Part shown: positions 1 to 10,893 of the stretch, piece after piece | Layout of the letters: every line of letters starts with the position of its first letter | Position numbering within the stretch: position 1 is the stretch's first letter | Assembly: GCA_907164885.2 (NCBI GenBank) | Contig: OU015490.1 | Coordinates: forward strand, 211,942,347-212,006,346 | Direction of reading: 5' to 3' | DNA from: Dolomedes plantarius | Taxonomy: Eukaryota > Arthropoda > Arachnida > Araneae > Dolomedidae | DNA: 64,000 nt | Translations under genes and position numbers: made by a program | The notes under the pieces: model-generated | What the model was told of the DNA's origin: nothing | The model's input: only the letters and a program-made list of their open reading frames with translations | Databases searched by the model: none

Positions 1-131
1 ATACAATTTTTTCCAACGCTTCTTCTAGTCACTGAATTGCTGTTTATAGGCTTTGGAACTAACCGTTCGCAAAATATGTATAACGTTTGATTTAATATCC
101 GAGACGTTTTCAAATCTCTGTCCTTTCACGG
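1..131 (-). pseudogene. mariner transposase 3' fragment, inverted copy
   Basis: Read on the minus strand, this segment matches the C-terminal coding part of the plus-strand mariner at about 420-562. Both contain the stretch around TAACCGTTCG and a shared block near ATTTAATATCCG. The match is mosaic but runs the full length, so this is a second copy of the same mariner family in the opposite orientation. It continues beyond the left edge of the window. It has no open frame of its own. The opposite-strand reading that runs through the junction is a chimera of the two copies. Confidence 0.7.
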
Positions 132-137
132 ATTTTG

Positions 138-601
138 CATTTTTTGATTACAAAGGACTTATTTTCCACGATTTTGTTCCTGAAAATCAAACAATTAATC
201 AGTATTTTTACAAGGAGGTGCTTTTTCGATTAAGAAACAGGATAAGGTGAATTAGGAAGGACATGTTTGATTCTGGGCAATTGTTGTTTTTCCACGATAA
301 TGCTAGGCCCCATACAGCAATTTCTGTACAACATTATATTGCTAAGCATTCAATTTTAGTGACAAATCCCCCACCATATTCTCCCGACTTATCACCAGCT
401 GTTTTACCTTTTTCAGAAGCTTAAGATGGCCATGAAATGACAAATATTTGAAAATTTCCCGGATATTAAAGCAAATGTTACGCGTATTTTTCGAACGGTT
501 AGTTCCAACGCCTAAAAACATTGTTTGAAAACTTGAGGAAACGTTGGAAAAATTTTATAGACTCCTTTAGCGATTATATTGAAGGAGATAAATTTATTTG
601 A
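138..601 (+). pseudogene. mariner-family transposase, truncated and broken
   Basis: Translation gives mariner catalytic-domain blocks in order: a DYKGLIFHDFVPE-like segment, then FHDNARPHTA, then PPYSPDLSP, then a C-terminal YIEGD block ending at a TGA at 599-601. The N-terminal helix-turn-helix half and the first catalytic Asp are missing, replaced at about position 135 by the inverted fragment. The second catalytic Asp is present. Where family members have the third acidic residue of the D,D34D triad (34 residues after the second), this copy reads Val. In-frame stops, for example after the PFSEA segment, also break it. Enzymes of this family cut and paste the element at TA sites; this copy cannot be active. 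Confidence 0.85.
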
Positions 602-637
602 TGGTGAATAATATTTTTCTTATTTAAAATAAAATGT

Positions 638-660
638 CCGGTTACTTTATGGGTGCACCT
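638..660 (+). repeat. mariner 3' terminal inverted repeat
   Basis: The 23 bases ending in GGGTGCACCT lie 37 bp after the mariner stop and abut TA at 661-662, the usual mariner target dinucleotide. The partner 5' repeat is not in the window because the 5' half has been lost. Confidence 0.55.
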
Positions 661-684
661 TATATATATATATATATATATATA
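661..684. repeat. (TA)n microsatellite
   Basis: A short pure TA tract that directly abuts the end of the mariner relic. Confidence 0.95.
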
Positions 685-753
685 AACTTAACCAGACATT
701 CCTGGCAACTGCTTTCGTAGCCAAATCTTGCCTAAGAAATTCCGTTTTACAAA

Positions 754-1307
754 TCTATATATTTAAGTTGCTAAACCGATTTTAGGACAGTCCGTGAGAG
801 AAAACTACTGCATCAATGTGCTTCAGTTTGGTCTTAAACGAAAGATTGTAATCTGTAGGTTTGTCAAATTTGGTTTTCGTAATCGCTATTTCTATTAGTT
901 ACCGATAATTTATAATTAAAAATTTATTTCTGCGCATGCTCAGTGACATGTTTTAATGATAAGCACGTTTATTCCGCGGAGTCTTTTCAGATCTCTCTCT
1001 ACCATTTTTTATTTTTATGATAATTATGTTTGTGAAATACAAGATTTCACCTGATGGAAATTGTTTATTTCGCGCTGTTTAATTAGCGAAAGTTTACAAT
1101 TTAAAAAAAAATAAATTGCTTTCTACGCAGTGACATTTTTAAATCTGGCTTTAGATACTCACTAAGGACGAGGCCACTTAAACACATTAATTTATTTCTG
1201 CGCATTATTATTATTTTCAACATTTGACAATGATGTGTTGAGTATAATTTGTGTATTAGTACATTTATTTACTGTCTTGCCGTCATGTTTTGACGGGTAC
1301 CAGCTAG
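754..1307 (+). mobile_element. Helitron-like non-autonomous element, family 1 copy A
   Basis: It begins with TC after an A. It ends in CTAG (1304-1307) followed by T, as expected for Helitron insertion between A and T. Seven bases upstream of CTAG is a perfect hairpin, CCGTCA-TGTTT-TGACGG (1280-1296). Homologous copies lie at 15530-16051 and 46870-47470, all in plus orientation. They share the blocks around 'gcatgctcagtgacat', 'ctttagatactcactaa' and 'aatgatgtgttga'. There is no coding capacity, so it would depend on an autonomous Helitron for RepHel (rolling-circle) functions. Of the three copies this one has the cleanest termini. Confidence 0.7.
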
Positions 1308-1383
1308 TTATTAATAAAGATACTAAATACAGTAAAATTACATGTATTCGACTGATTAAAACAAACACACACACACATATATA

Positions 1384-1982
1384 CAGTCGAACCTCCATAT
1401 ATCGAACTTCCCTATATCGAAATTTTCTATATATCGAACTCTTAGCAAATCTCCATGTTCATTACATAGAAAAACTGTTTCTATATATCGAAAAAATCTC
1501 TATATATCGAAAAAATCTCTATATATCGAAATTTTTTCACGACATATTGGGAGATTTTATTCCACTTTAGAATAAAATCTCCCATTTTTTGGCATTTGAA
1601 ACAATACTTCGTGGACCCCTCATGAAGTTTTAATGGATTGAATAAATGCAAGCATTTCTTTGATAAACTTTCCGCAAAACTGGCTGTTCAGCAAGATATT
1701 CGTAGTTTTTTTTTAAAAGAATGTAACTGTGATCACTGTAACCACTGTGTGGATTATTGTTATTTTTTAAGGTATATAGTACTCAATAAATATTTCACAT
1801 TAATTCGCTTTTTAGTTATTAACTTTCATTTAATGTAAATTGGAAATGGAGTTTTGTATACGAAAATTAGCTTTAATTTTAATGTTTTAGGAGAATTATG
1901 ATAAAACTAAGATCAATTCTATGTATCAAAATGTCTATATATCGAATATTTTTCCGGCACTTTGCTATATATGGAGATTCGA

Positions 1983-1985
<3 letters not shown>
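1384..1985. mobile_element. pogo/Tigger-like MITE
   Basis: The termini are inverted repeats: CAGTCGAACCTCCATATA at the left and its complement (tatatggagattcgactg) at the right, both flanked by TA. That terminal pattern is typical of pogo/Tigger elements. Near the left end the motif 'tatatatcgaaa' is repeated several times in tandem. An open stretch at 1638-1838 has no recognisable transposase block. The 602-bp length and lack of a transposase make this an internally deleted, non-autonomous copy. Confidence 0.65.

Positions 1986-2040
<55 letters not shown>
1986..2040. repeat. (TA)n microsatellite
   Basis: A pure TA tract that begins at the TA target duplication of the preceding pogo-like element. 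Confidence 0.97.
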
Positions 2041-2043
<3 letters not shown>

Positions 2044-3272
2044 ACAATTTATAAAGTATTACATCTCAAAACACTGATCTGTTTTGGTTTCAAACACTGG
2101 ATACAATGTTATAGAGATATTATATATAGAGAGAGTATATACATAGAGAGATTATACATAGAGAAATTATACATACACATCCAATATAGAGCATCTAATG
2201 GTAAGCACGTTATATTTAAACCAAAATATTCCACGATATCATGACATTAACGGTTTTGAGCAAATCTAGTCTATCAAGATATAATCTGTTGTGATAAGTA
2301 GAATGCGTATCAATAATTCGGAGACTGGTGCGGATTTATTCTCTCTACTGACCAATAATTAGTTCATCTAGTAAAATTCTATGAACAGTCAGTAATGCGT
2401 ATAGCATTATTGGATTATAGTGTCTGTAATTTAGAAATAATCAATATTCACAGCAAAGTCTTGGACAAAGTTATTGTATATAATTTTATTTTGTTAATAT
2501 TAATCTTCATTATACGGGAATTTTCAATATTAAAAAAAAGTATCTGGAAGCATCAGAAAAAGCTTTGTGGCTTGCTATAAATTGGCTATTAGGTAAATAC
2601 AAGTTAAATTATTTCTAGATTGATTCTTATAACATTCTTATCCAAAAGCTTCCCACAACAGTCTCACTCTTTTAATAATTTTAAACGCATTAATAGTGCA
2701 AAATTCGTAATTCATATGTATATTTATATCTAAACTTAACTAGTTTTACTTAACTACTTTTACATATAAAGTAATAATATTAGGTTTAAAAATTATGAAT
2801 CAAATGACGGCTTAGATTTTATAGTTATTCTTTTTTCCCAAATGGCGACTTAATCTAAATCAAGTATTGAATTTACTTCTGTAATACGCCCCTTAATATA
2901 ATCAATTAAAATTTGTTCCTAAAAGAGAAGGACTTTTTAACGAAACATTTATATTAAATTAGTAATACTTATTAAATAACTTTGAATGCTTTAGTAGGAT
3001 GGGATAAATGAAGACCCTATTTGAATAGTTGGCCATTTTTGTTCATTGTAAGATTCAGAGACTTATGAGTCTAATGAGTGATGATATATGACTGCTGTAT
3101 TCTTATTTGTAATGTCCTCTTTTGGCAACAGAAATATGCCGTAGGTGTACCAGTTTTAAAATAAGATGTAATGACTTGTATGAACATGAAAGTGAGGCTA
3201 ACTCCTTTTTTTCTTTAAAGTGGTGTTGCCCCACTATTCAAATAAGGCATTCAAATAATTACAGCGTATATG
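2041..3272. other. AT-rich sequence with no recognised feature
   Basis: I see only short GAGA-rich and TATA-rich runs near 2110-2170 and no frame with a recognisable domain. Confidence 0.5.
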
Positions 3273-3498
3273 TTACCGCTAAAGCTCGAAAGCCGTTAAT
3301 GTGCACATTACCTAGCTAATAAGCAGATCAACGGATTTGCTTCGTTAAAGTGCGGAATCATTTTACCTAGCATTTTACCTAGGTAATGTGCACATTAACG
3401 GCTTCCGTATCGTTAAAGTTCAAAAGTTTGTTTCTCTCATTTTCTTTCCTTGCTCCTCCCCTTTCTCCATCCACTTTTAATTTCGTTTCGCTATCGCC

Positions 3499-3773
3499 TT
3501 GTCGTCGCCGGTTGTTTTTATTTCTCATTTGCGTAGGCTGCCAGTGCATAGCATTGCTAAATCTGTTTTCAAATCCGTGCATGTTGAAGAAGTCATCCCT
3601 AAATTACCCTCAACTTCAGCAGAATCGTCATCAGAGTTTCGTACACAGCCTGTAAATAGGACTATACAAGACATGGTCTGCATTGTTTCCTCAAAAGCAT
3701 CATCAGGTGCTCACAAGTGTATATCGTTTGATATGTTTGTTCATGTAAATTGTGATGAAATAGATCCTAAAGA
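3499..3773 (+). pseudogene. coding remnant upstream of a nested hAT insertion
   Basis: An open plus-strand frame inside the TIR element, serine-rich (LPSTSAESSSEF) and ending in VNCDEIDPK, where the hAT fragment begins. Reading resumes past the insertion with KEEGYGKN. I recognise no domain. The join suggests one original protein carried by the TIR element. Confidence 0.35.
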
Positions 3774-4263
3774 CAGGGACGGATTTACATATTTTATGCC
3801 CTAGGCCAAAGCACCATTTTGCGCCCCCTTCCCATCATTTAAATGTTTGACTTATAACATTAGATTTAATATACAGTAAGAGTTTTTGAAACACATATAC
3901 TTAATAAACATTTGAATAACATATTTTCAATAATACTTTTCTACATAATTTCTTCTAATTTACCTAAAAATTACAATTAAAACTTTTTCCTTCGTACTTT
4001 CGCCCATGAAAATTCTTCAATAGTTTCAATGAAATCAACAGATCTTGTTAAATCAGCTTCAAGTGAAAGAAGTGCCAAGGCATTTAGTTTGTCTTGTTGC
4101 AGCAAAGATCTTAAATGATCTTTGATTCTTTTTAGTGCAGAAAAATATCTTTCTGCAGATGCATTTGTGGCAGGTGTGCTCACAAACATTCTCAATACGA
4201 TATCAACATTTGGATACACTGTTTGTAAACCACTTTCACGTAGCCACTTGCAAATTGCTTTAG
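3774..4263 (-). pseudogene. hAT transposase C-terminal fragment (hATC domain), nested
   Basis: On the minus strand the translation contains YPNVDIVLRMFVSTPATNAS followed by AERYFSALKRIKDHLRS, the hAT C-terminal dimerisation signature (typically S-ER-FS-LK-IK-LR). A stop follows VRRKKF at 3977. The 3' noncoding part ends at CAGGGAC (3774), a hAT-type terminus. Flanking 8-mers CCTAAAGA (3766-3773) and GCTAAGGA (4264-4271) differ at two positions and may be a decayed target duplication. The opposite TIR and most of the transposase are missing. It interrupts the host element's plus-strand reading frame. Confidence 0.75.
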
Positions 4264-4266
4264 GCT

Positions 4267-4790
4267 AAGGAGGAAGGCTATGGTAAGAATGTTTTATGCA
4301 ACATATCTAAAAAGAATATGGATCAGAAAATAAAGAGTGATGAAGCCAAGAAAGGTTTAGAAAATCAAGCAAAAAAAATGTTAGCAGTTTCTGATGCAAA
4401 GCACCCAAATGTGGATGAAGGTGCCACTGTGAGAATTAAAGTACCCGAAGTAAAGAGAGAAAAAATTGATGCCCGCTCGATTTTAGCTGAGGTTCTTATT
4501 AATACATAGGATGGGTTTTATAAATTTGGTACTAAAACGGGTATTTTAAAACAATTGTGTGCAAGATCTGAATTCAGTGTTTGCAAAGAGAGATTTTTAG
4601 CGAAATATGTCCCTACTGTAGAAATATCTTTACGTCAAACAGCAATAAAACTATCCCTTGGTACTGGGCATGGTTTCAGAAAATATGACTGCAAATCTAA
4701 ATGAACCACAAATTGGTGTGCTTGTCGCAAAATCCAGTTGCTATGCAATTCAAGGTGTCACCAATCTTTAGATTGCACCAATAAGTAAGC
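4267..4790 (+). pseudogene. integrase-transposon-type protein C-terminus, Cys-rich remnant
   Basis: Translation gives a lysine-rich segment (about 4318-4506), a stop, then LRQTAIKLSLGTGHGFRKYDC, another stop, and CACRKIQLLCNSRCHQSL-C. The C-x-C-x6-CNSRCH pattern resembles the Cys-rich tail found in animal KRBA2/SCAND3-like, transposon-derived integrase proteins. That assignment is from memory of the family pattern and is tentative. Two in-frame stops and no catalytic core remain, so it is non-functional. Confidence 0.4.
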
Positions 4791-5172
4791 ATAAATTTAT
4801 CATATGTTTTGCAAATTCATTTCCTTAATTGTAATAATATTTTAAACCGTTTGATTCTTTGTATTATAGTTTTTTAATTGATTGATGATTGATTATACCA
4901 ACTAATTTGTCGATTGTTTGATTGTATTAACTTGAATCTTTAGATATCGTAAAATAAATAAATAACATTATGTTAATTTAAACGTACAGAAACGTTGCTG
5001 TTGTTCCAGCAAAGTTCTTATTTTCCCTTTAACGAGTGCCTAGTTGGTAATGTGCAGATTATCTAGGTAATTTGAGAAATTAAACAATTTTCTGCACTTT
5101 AATGCAGCAAATCAGTTAATCCGCAGATTAGCTAGGTAATGTGCACATTAACTGATTTCTGCACTTTAGCGG

Positions 5173-5176
<4 letters not shown>

Positions 5177-5248
<72 letters not shown>
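5177..5248. repeat. (TA)n microsatellite
   Basis: A pure TA tract abutting the right end of the TIR element. Confidence 0.97.
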
Positions 5249-5253
<5 letters not shown>

Positions 5254-6105
5254 GGATAGGTAGATAAATAAATATATATAGAGAGATAGATACAATGTAT
5301 GTCGTCGACTTTATTTAAACATTTCCTAGCAGTAAAATACAGAATGAGATGTTCCCTCTATATTCTCCCAAGAATAATATTTTTATTCAGTACAGAAGGA
5401 TCTGTCTCAAAAATTTGCTTAAAAATAAATCTCTCGAACATAAAGTGAAGTGAGTAAAGAAAAAAAAGGGACAGTTTCAAGAATGTTGGTTGATGACACG
5501 AGCAGCTGACGGTGGAGTAATCTTTTTAAGAGTTTCATACATTTCTAAAATTTCTGGTGAAGAAGATACCGCGCCGTAGCTTAGAGAAAAGGGGAAACTT
5601 ACTTGAATACAAAATGCATGAAGTTATCCATTCTCATTTCATAAAATGCCCGTAAGATAAAATTTTTAGAGTATGTTGCTCACCGTTTCTTTATATTGTT
5701 GGAGGTAGTTACAGATAAATAGGAATGCGGACTTCTTTGATTAAATTGGTTCAGATACATCTTCCTATAAACAGTCAAGTATATTTTTTATTACACATTT
5801 TAATAATTTATTATAAATATATTTGATAAATTTATTATAAGGGAATAAAAAGTTAATTGGTATTAACATATTTTGCTTTTACTGATTCGAAATATATTTA
5901 TTTAAAACATTAAACAGAAAAAAATATTTTAACTTTTATTTAACTGACAGCTTTTAAATGCATTTTCAGAAGTTATAGGCTAACCTGATAATTATGAAGC
6001 AATGAAACAAAAATAAGATCACTGTTATTTTTTACTTTTCATCCTTGTTTTACCAACTTATTATTACAAATGTTTATGTATGTATATCCTGATACGCACA
6101 CATCT
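5249..6105. other. AT-rich sequence with no recognised feature
   Basis: No frame or repeat here could be assigned. Confidence 0.5.
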
Positions 6106-6886
6106 TCTATATATATAAAACAGTTCCGTAACTGACTGACTCACTAACTGACTGACTGACATACAACGCACAGACCAAACCGCTTCACCCAAAGGGCTGA
6201 AATTTTGCATGGCGATTCTTCTTATAGTGTAGAGGTGCACTAAGAAATATTTTTGAAAAATACTTCTTAGATTTTTTAAAATTAAATTTTTAGCTGTTTT
6301 TGTAACTTTTTCAAAGTTTGCATTTAAAATAATAATTTGAGGGTTATAAAATTTATATCACGAGAAAGATCATAAAAATTCCTTTAAGATGAAATCTTTT
6401 TCGAATCTTTACTTCCATTTTCTGATTTTCGGTGAATTTGTAAAAATTAATTTTTAGAATTTAATTTATTAAATGCTGATCACGTGATTTCTTTTTCTGG
6501 TACTTTAAATTAACTTATCGTCACGTTCATAGCAACGAAGAAGACAAAAAAATATTTTTCTTTTCTTGCTCATGTGGCAGACGATTGGAAATTATCCAAA
6601 AAATATTAAAATACAGTAAAAGATATGTTCCTCAAACTGTACTATATTCTTTAGTATGTTCTATTAGATTTAATTTGAATATTTCTTCTACATTATTTTG
6701 TCTATAAAAATATCCCTTCCGATTTTCTTATAAATATATTCTTTCGTTTTTTTTACATCAATTGCATACATTGATCTTTGTATTTATTATAAATATATTT
6801 AAACATATTTTTGGCATCAATTGCATACATTTACCGTTGTATTTAATTTGAATGTACTCCTTAGCGAAGTACGGGTTTTCAGCTAG
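6106..6886 (+). mobile_element. Helitron-like non-autonomous element, family 2 copy D
   Basis: It starts TCTATATATATAAAACA, followed by a run of GACT repeats ('actgactgactcactaac'). It ends CTAG (6883-6886) followed by T, with 'gcgaagtacgggttttcag' just upstream. A second plus-strand copy is at 54956-55670 and a minus-strand copy at 42547-43560. Shared internal blocks include 'gggctgaaattttgcatggcgatt', 'gtcataaaaattcctttaa' and 'gcatacattgaccgttgtat'. There is no coding capacity. It differs from family 1 in both end sequence and body. Confidence 0.7.
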
Positions 6887-7269
6887 TACATACATATAAT
6901 GATATCGGCTTTACACTCGCGATAAACTTTAACTTTAACTTTTAACTATGTAGAGGAGGTGAAACATGACAGTGTAGACGTAGCCAGAGTGACGAGAACT
7001 CCTCTCAGGCTTATTTCAGGAGAGCCGTTGACACATCGAGATGTACAACCACATAGAGGAGAGGTATTGAAGGGACGCACTGAACAAAGATGCAATGCCG
7101 GACGGTATCCATTAAGTTTATTTCTTCTAAAACCTCGACTATAGAATTCAGAAGATATTCAGCAAAGCACAGATACATTTACGGCCAGACACACACAATA
7201 GTGACGCCACCGGTGCTTTGCCGGGGAACATTCAAAAGGCAGACTTTACATCGTAATATTTTTGGAGTA
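6887..7269. other. unassigned sequence left of the gypsy element
   Basis: This stretch is less AT-rich (for example 'gccgttgacacatcgagatg', 'acgccaccggtgctttgccg') and has short open frames without recognisable domains. It may be the interrupted partner of 13907-14200, into which the gypsy element inserted; I could not show that. Confidence 0.3.
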
Positions 7270-7750
7270 TGTTGGCGCGTATATACCACCACTATCGTTG
7301 AGGGTAAGTCAGTCACTCCAAACTCATTAACAAAACTTAACAACTTTATTCACAAAGTATTAGTATAGGCAGATTACGCCGATATACACATCTTAAATTA
7401 TGGCGTGAACCTGCTTTGGTAAGATCGACTTTAAACATCTCGAGAGGTATAAAATAATTCGAAATACGTCGTAAAAGATGGGACCACCGCCTCAGCCTCC
7501 AACTTAAAGACGCCAGTCAAACTTACAAATGGCTAAAGCAAACAAGCCGAAAAACTAAAAACTTAAGATTCTCTGTCTCCCATCGGTCTGGCTGTGGCTT
7601 TCAACTGCTTACGCAGCCAATTAGAGTTTGCTGTGACGTTTGCTGATACGAAGCGATTCAATGCATAAGTTAACGTGATTCATTGAATATTAAATTAGTA
7701 ATTAATCTTTCTAAAATGTAACCGGAAAATGTAGACCATGGAGCACCACA
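7270..7750 (-). repeat. 3' LTR of gypsy element 1
   Basis: It is bounded by TGTTGGCGCG at the left and GGAGCACCACA at the right, so it reads TG...CA on the element strand. It aligns end to end with 13429-13906, with scattered substitutions and a small indel near 7620. Confidence 0.93.
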
Positions 7751-7764
7751 CACTCCCCTTGTAG
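7751..7764 (-). promoter_or_regulatory. polypurine tract of gypsy element 1
   Basis: On the minus strand ACAAGGGGAGTG directly precedes the 3' LTR, the position and composition expected for the plus-strand DNA primer. Confidence 0.65.
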
Positions 7765-7783
7765 AGAAGATTGAAATTTACTT

Positions 7784-9053
7784 TTAAAATTTAAATATAA
7801 CAACTGGCCTTGAAATTCGCCCAGATTTAGTTACTGTATTTTCCTGTCGGGGAATGTGTTGTTTCTCAGTGTCTCCATGGGCTTTAGTTAATACATAAGC
7901 AGGCTTTACACGATCAATGTTTACAGATTGAGGTTTACCCTTGATACAAATAGTCAGCGTCTTTGGTTTTCTTGACAACATATGGCCCTTCATATGGTGG
8001 TGCCAACGGTGGCTTCACATGGTCTGCCCGCAGGAACACATGTGTACAGTCCTTGAGATCCTTGAAGACAAAGACTGGTGGCTTGTCATGTCTTCCTGCT
8101 GTATTTGGTGTCAGGTTGGTCATATGGGAACTCAGTCTCTGCAACATCTCAGCTGGTTCGCCGTTCACCGGGTTACTCTGAAAAAACTAATCTGGAAGTC
8201 TTAACAGACCACCGAACACTAATTGTGCTGGGGCAGCCTGCAGATCCTCTCTTACAGTTGATCTAATAGCCAGAAGCCCCAGCGGTAGAGCATCAACCCA
8301 ATGTACCGGATCTACTGCCATCAAAAATGATTTAAGCACTCGATGGAATCGTTCCAAAAATCTATTGCTCCGTGGATGGTATGCCGTAGTCCTGCTGCGC
8401 CGGACCCCCAAATACGTTTTTAGCCTATTAAAAAGTTGAGAGTCAAAGTTTGGTCCGCGGTCTGTTGTTATCACCTCGGGAATACCATAACGAGCTATTC
8501 AAGTAGATAAGAAAGCATCCGCTATGGTTTCTGCCCGTTGGTCCGGAAGTGGCACAGCTTCAGGCCATCGCGTCTGGCGATCCACACAAGTCAGCAGATA
8601 CCGGTTGCCTTTGGATGGAGGTAGAGGCCCAACTATATCAATGTGGACATGAGAAAACCTATTTGTTGCGACGAAAGTTCCCAGAGGCGCCTTGTTGTGT
8701 CTGGTCACCTTGACTCGCTGGCACTGGTTGCATTGTCTACACCATTCTGCATAATCTTTCCTCATGCTCGTCCACACGAACCGTTGTTGGATGAGTCGCC
8801 AAGTTCCTTTTACACCAGGATGTGAAAGTTTGTGGTTGGCTTCAAAAATCCTCCGTCTCCATACTCTAGGTACAAATGGTCTAACTAGGTCGTGAGACAC
8901 ATCACAATACAATTTTCTTTCACAGGCAGGCAAAGCAATTAACTTTAACTCAAGTCCTCTGACCTCCTTTGAACGTAAAATTTGTTGTAAATCGGGATCC
9001 GTTGCTTGATCCTCGGCAAATAAATTAAAATCAATTGAACTATTTAAATTCAA
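7784..9053 (-). pseudogene. gypsy integrase, frameshifted
   Basis: Minus-strand frames carry, in order, the zinc-binding HHCC region (ANHKLSHPGVKG...CRQCNQCQR), the first catalytic Asp in HIDIVGPLPP, the second Asp in ITTDRGPNFDS, the Glu in FLERFHR, and a C-terminal domain (VFLRADHVKPPLAPPYEGPY). The family usually has GLVERFHR at the Glu, so RFLERFHR is slightly off consensus but keeps the Glu. Frames 8499-9053, 8187-8474, 7935-8168 and 7784-7993 are separated by stops or frameshifts. The intact protein would join element cDNA to host DNA. Confidence 0.88.
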
Positions 9054-9059
9054 GGTGTA

Positions 9060-9480
9060 TATTCTGGATAGCGCGTCGGCTACTATATTTTGTTTTCCTG
9101 GTAAATATTGGATATCTGCAGTGTATTGGCTAACAAGTTCTAAGTGTCTAACCTGTCGAGGACACTTGTTAATTTTTGGTGAAGTGTGAAGGTTAAGGGT
9201 TTGTGATCAGTGAAGATCGTGACTGTTCTTCCTTCAAGCATGTGCCTAAAATGTTTTACTGTAGAATACACCGCCAACAATTCTCTATCAAATTCACTGT
9301 ATTTAGTTTGCGTGGGGGTTAATTTTCGCGAAAAGAACCCTAATGGCTCCTCACCGTCCTTGTTAATTTGAGAAAGAATGGCACCGCCTGCTCGGTCCGA
9401 TGCATTGACAGTTAACAATAGGCGTGGGCTGGGAGCTGGGAATTTCAGTGCATTTACCCCCGAAAGAGCTTTACTACAAG
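9060..9480 (-). pseudogene. gypsy RNase H domain, frameshifted
   Basis: The open frame 9140-9418 contains NASDRAGGAILSQ (first acidic site), SEFDRELLAVYSTVKHFRHM (catalytic Glu) and TIFTDHKPLTF (third acidic site). A frameshift near 9143 moves the reading to the frame with QYLPGKQNIVADALSR, the final Asp. Its role is to remove the RNA strand during reverse transcription. Confidence 0.85.
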
Positions 9481-9617
9481 TTTAGAATGCATTTATTAAT
9501 GGTTCTGTCCACAGTATTGGAGTCATATCCTTTTTCTTTCTGTTAATTATGAGATCAAAAAGCAATGCCTGTTTCTCCGCAATATTAGCAAAAAACGATG
9601 ATAAAAATTTAAAATTG

Positions 9618-10333
9618 CTAGAAAAGTCCGAAGTTGACTGATATTGTTTGGGCGAGGATATTGCTGTAACGTTTGGACCTTTTTAGGTAGCGGTTCAATT
9701 CTCTTCTTTGAAATTTGAAAGCCCCAAAATGGTAAATGTCAACTCCGAATATGCATTTCTGGAGGTTTAAAATCAGGCCATATTGACTTAGAGTTGAAAA
9801 AAGTATTTGTAAGTGTTTTTTGTGCTGTATCTCGTTATCAGAAAAGACAAAGATATCGTCAAGATATGACAAACAAAAGTCCAGGTCTCTAAGTATACTG
9901 TCTAGATAACGCTGGAATGTGTTACCACTGTTTCTCAAACCGAATGGCATTTTCCGGAATTCGAACAAACCTATAGGGGTCGTCACAGCGGTCTTAGGAA
10001 TGTCTGTAACCTCGACCGGAATCTGATAGCATGCTCGAACCAAGTCGACTTTCGAAAAATCTGTTTCCCCCGTAATCCCATAACTACATCATGGATGTGT
10101 GGGAGGGGGTAGCGGTCGGCAGTTATGACCTTATTGAGTGCCCTATAATCTCCGCATATTCTCCAAGTTCCGTCCATTTTCTTCACAAAATGAATAGGAC
10201 TGGCCCATGGGCTTTTAGAGGGCTGAATAACACCCTGTTCCATTAGAGCTTTAAATTCCAACTTCAATGTTTGAAGATTCTCGGGGTTCAACCTACGAGG
10301 TCTCGAAAAATATGGGTGGACCTGTAGTTTCAA
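9618..10333 (-). pseudogene. gypsy reverse transcriptase, frameshifted
   Basis: Two minus-strand frames (9983-10333 and 9618-10043) together give the fingers-palm blocks: SPWASPIHFVKKMDGTWRIC, DYRALNKVITADRYPLPHI, FRKMPFGLRNSGNTFQRYLD and the catalytic CLSYLDDIFVFSD. The join between frames falls around the first catalytic Asp block, where RKSTWFEHA-type reading replaces the usual F-K-DL-AYHQIPV. Beyond NLQKCIFGV the frame is lost again. Confidence 0.88.
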
Positions 10334-10802
10334 TACAGTGCGTTACCGGAAAGTTTTGCAAGTTATTATTGCAATGCATATTTGAATTGAAAAGTTTTGG
10401 AAATCGAGCTAGAATTCTTTCATATTCAGTTTTCCCCTCCAGTTGAGTGAGTTTTAAACTAGGGCCAGTCCCTGGATATCCCAATACTGCTAATGCAGTA
10501 ATGTTATCTGTAAATTTCTTATTTTTTACATCCACCAGGATAACATAATGGTTAAGGAAGTCGGCTCCTAGAATTGGTGTGGTAATGTCTGCCACAACCA
10601 AATTCCAACTGAATTCTCGACGAAATCCAAATTCTAACTTCAAATTGAGTGTACCAAATGTTTTGATAACAGAGTTGTTTGCAGCATACAATTTTAAATC
10701 CTGCACCATTCTATTTCTTGTTAGCTTTTGGGGAAAACAGCTTAATGCTGCCCCAGTGTCCACTAAAAACTTAGCGCCTGTATTTTTCTCGTAAATAAAC
10801 AA
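10293..10802 (-). pseudogene. gypsy aspartic protease and linker
   Basis: The frame contains FLVDTGAALSCFP (the DTGA active site) and ITTPILGADFLNHY (the flap-proximal ILGADFL block), then a linker leading into RT. Retroviral-type proteases act as dimers and cut the polyprotein. The domain reads cleanly, although the RT downstream is in a different frame. Confidence 0.87.
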
Positions 10803-10893
10803 CCGGCTTCCGAAACTACACTCATCTGGCGCCGGTACTTCAGATGCGCCTAGGCGTTTTCCGAAAAATTACATGGCGATACGCATTTTTTAG

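Larger units (their letters stand above)
3273..5175. mobile_element. DNA transposon with long terminal inverted repeats
   Basis: The ends are inverted copies of about 90-130 bp starting TTACCGCTAAAG (left from 3273, complement ending at 5175). They share the blocks TTAATGTGCACATTACCTAG and GATTTGCT..CGTTAAAGTGC, roughly 85% alike by eye. Inside the left end is a further inverted repeat (about 3289-3320 against 3375-3410), so the terminus is itself palindromic. Plus-strand coding remnants (3499-3773 and 4267-4790) are interrupted by a hAT fragment. The family is not certain. The Cys-rich C-terminal remnant suggests an integrase-type (Ginger-like) transposon; that is inference. Confidence 0.6.
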
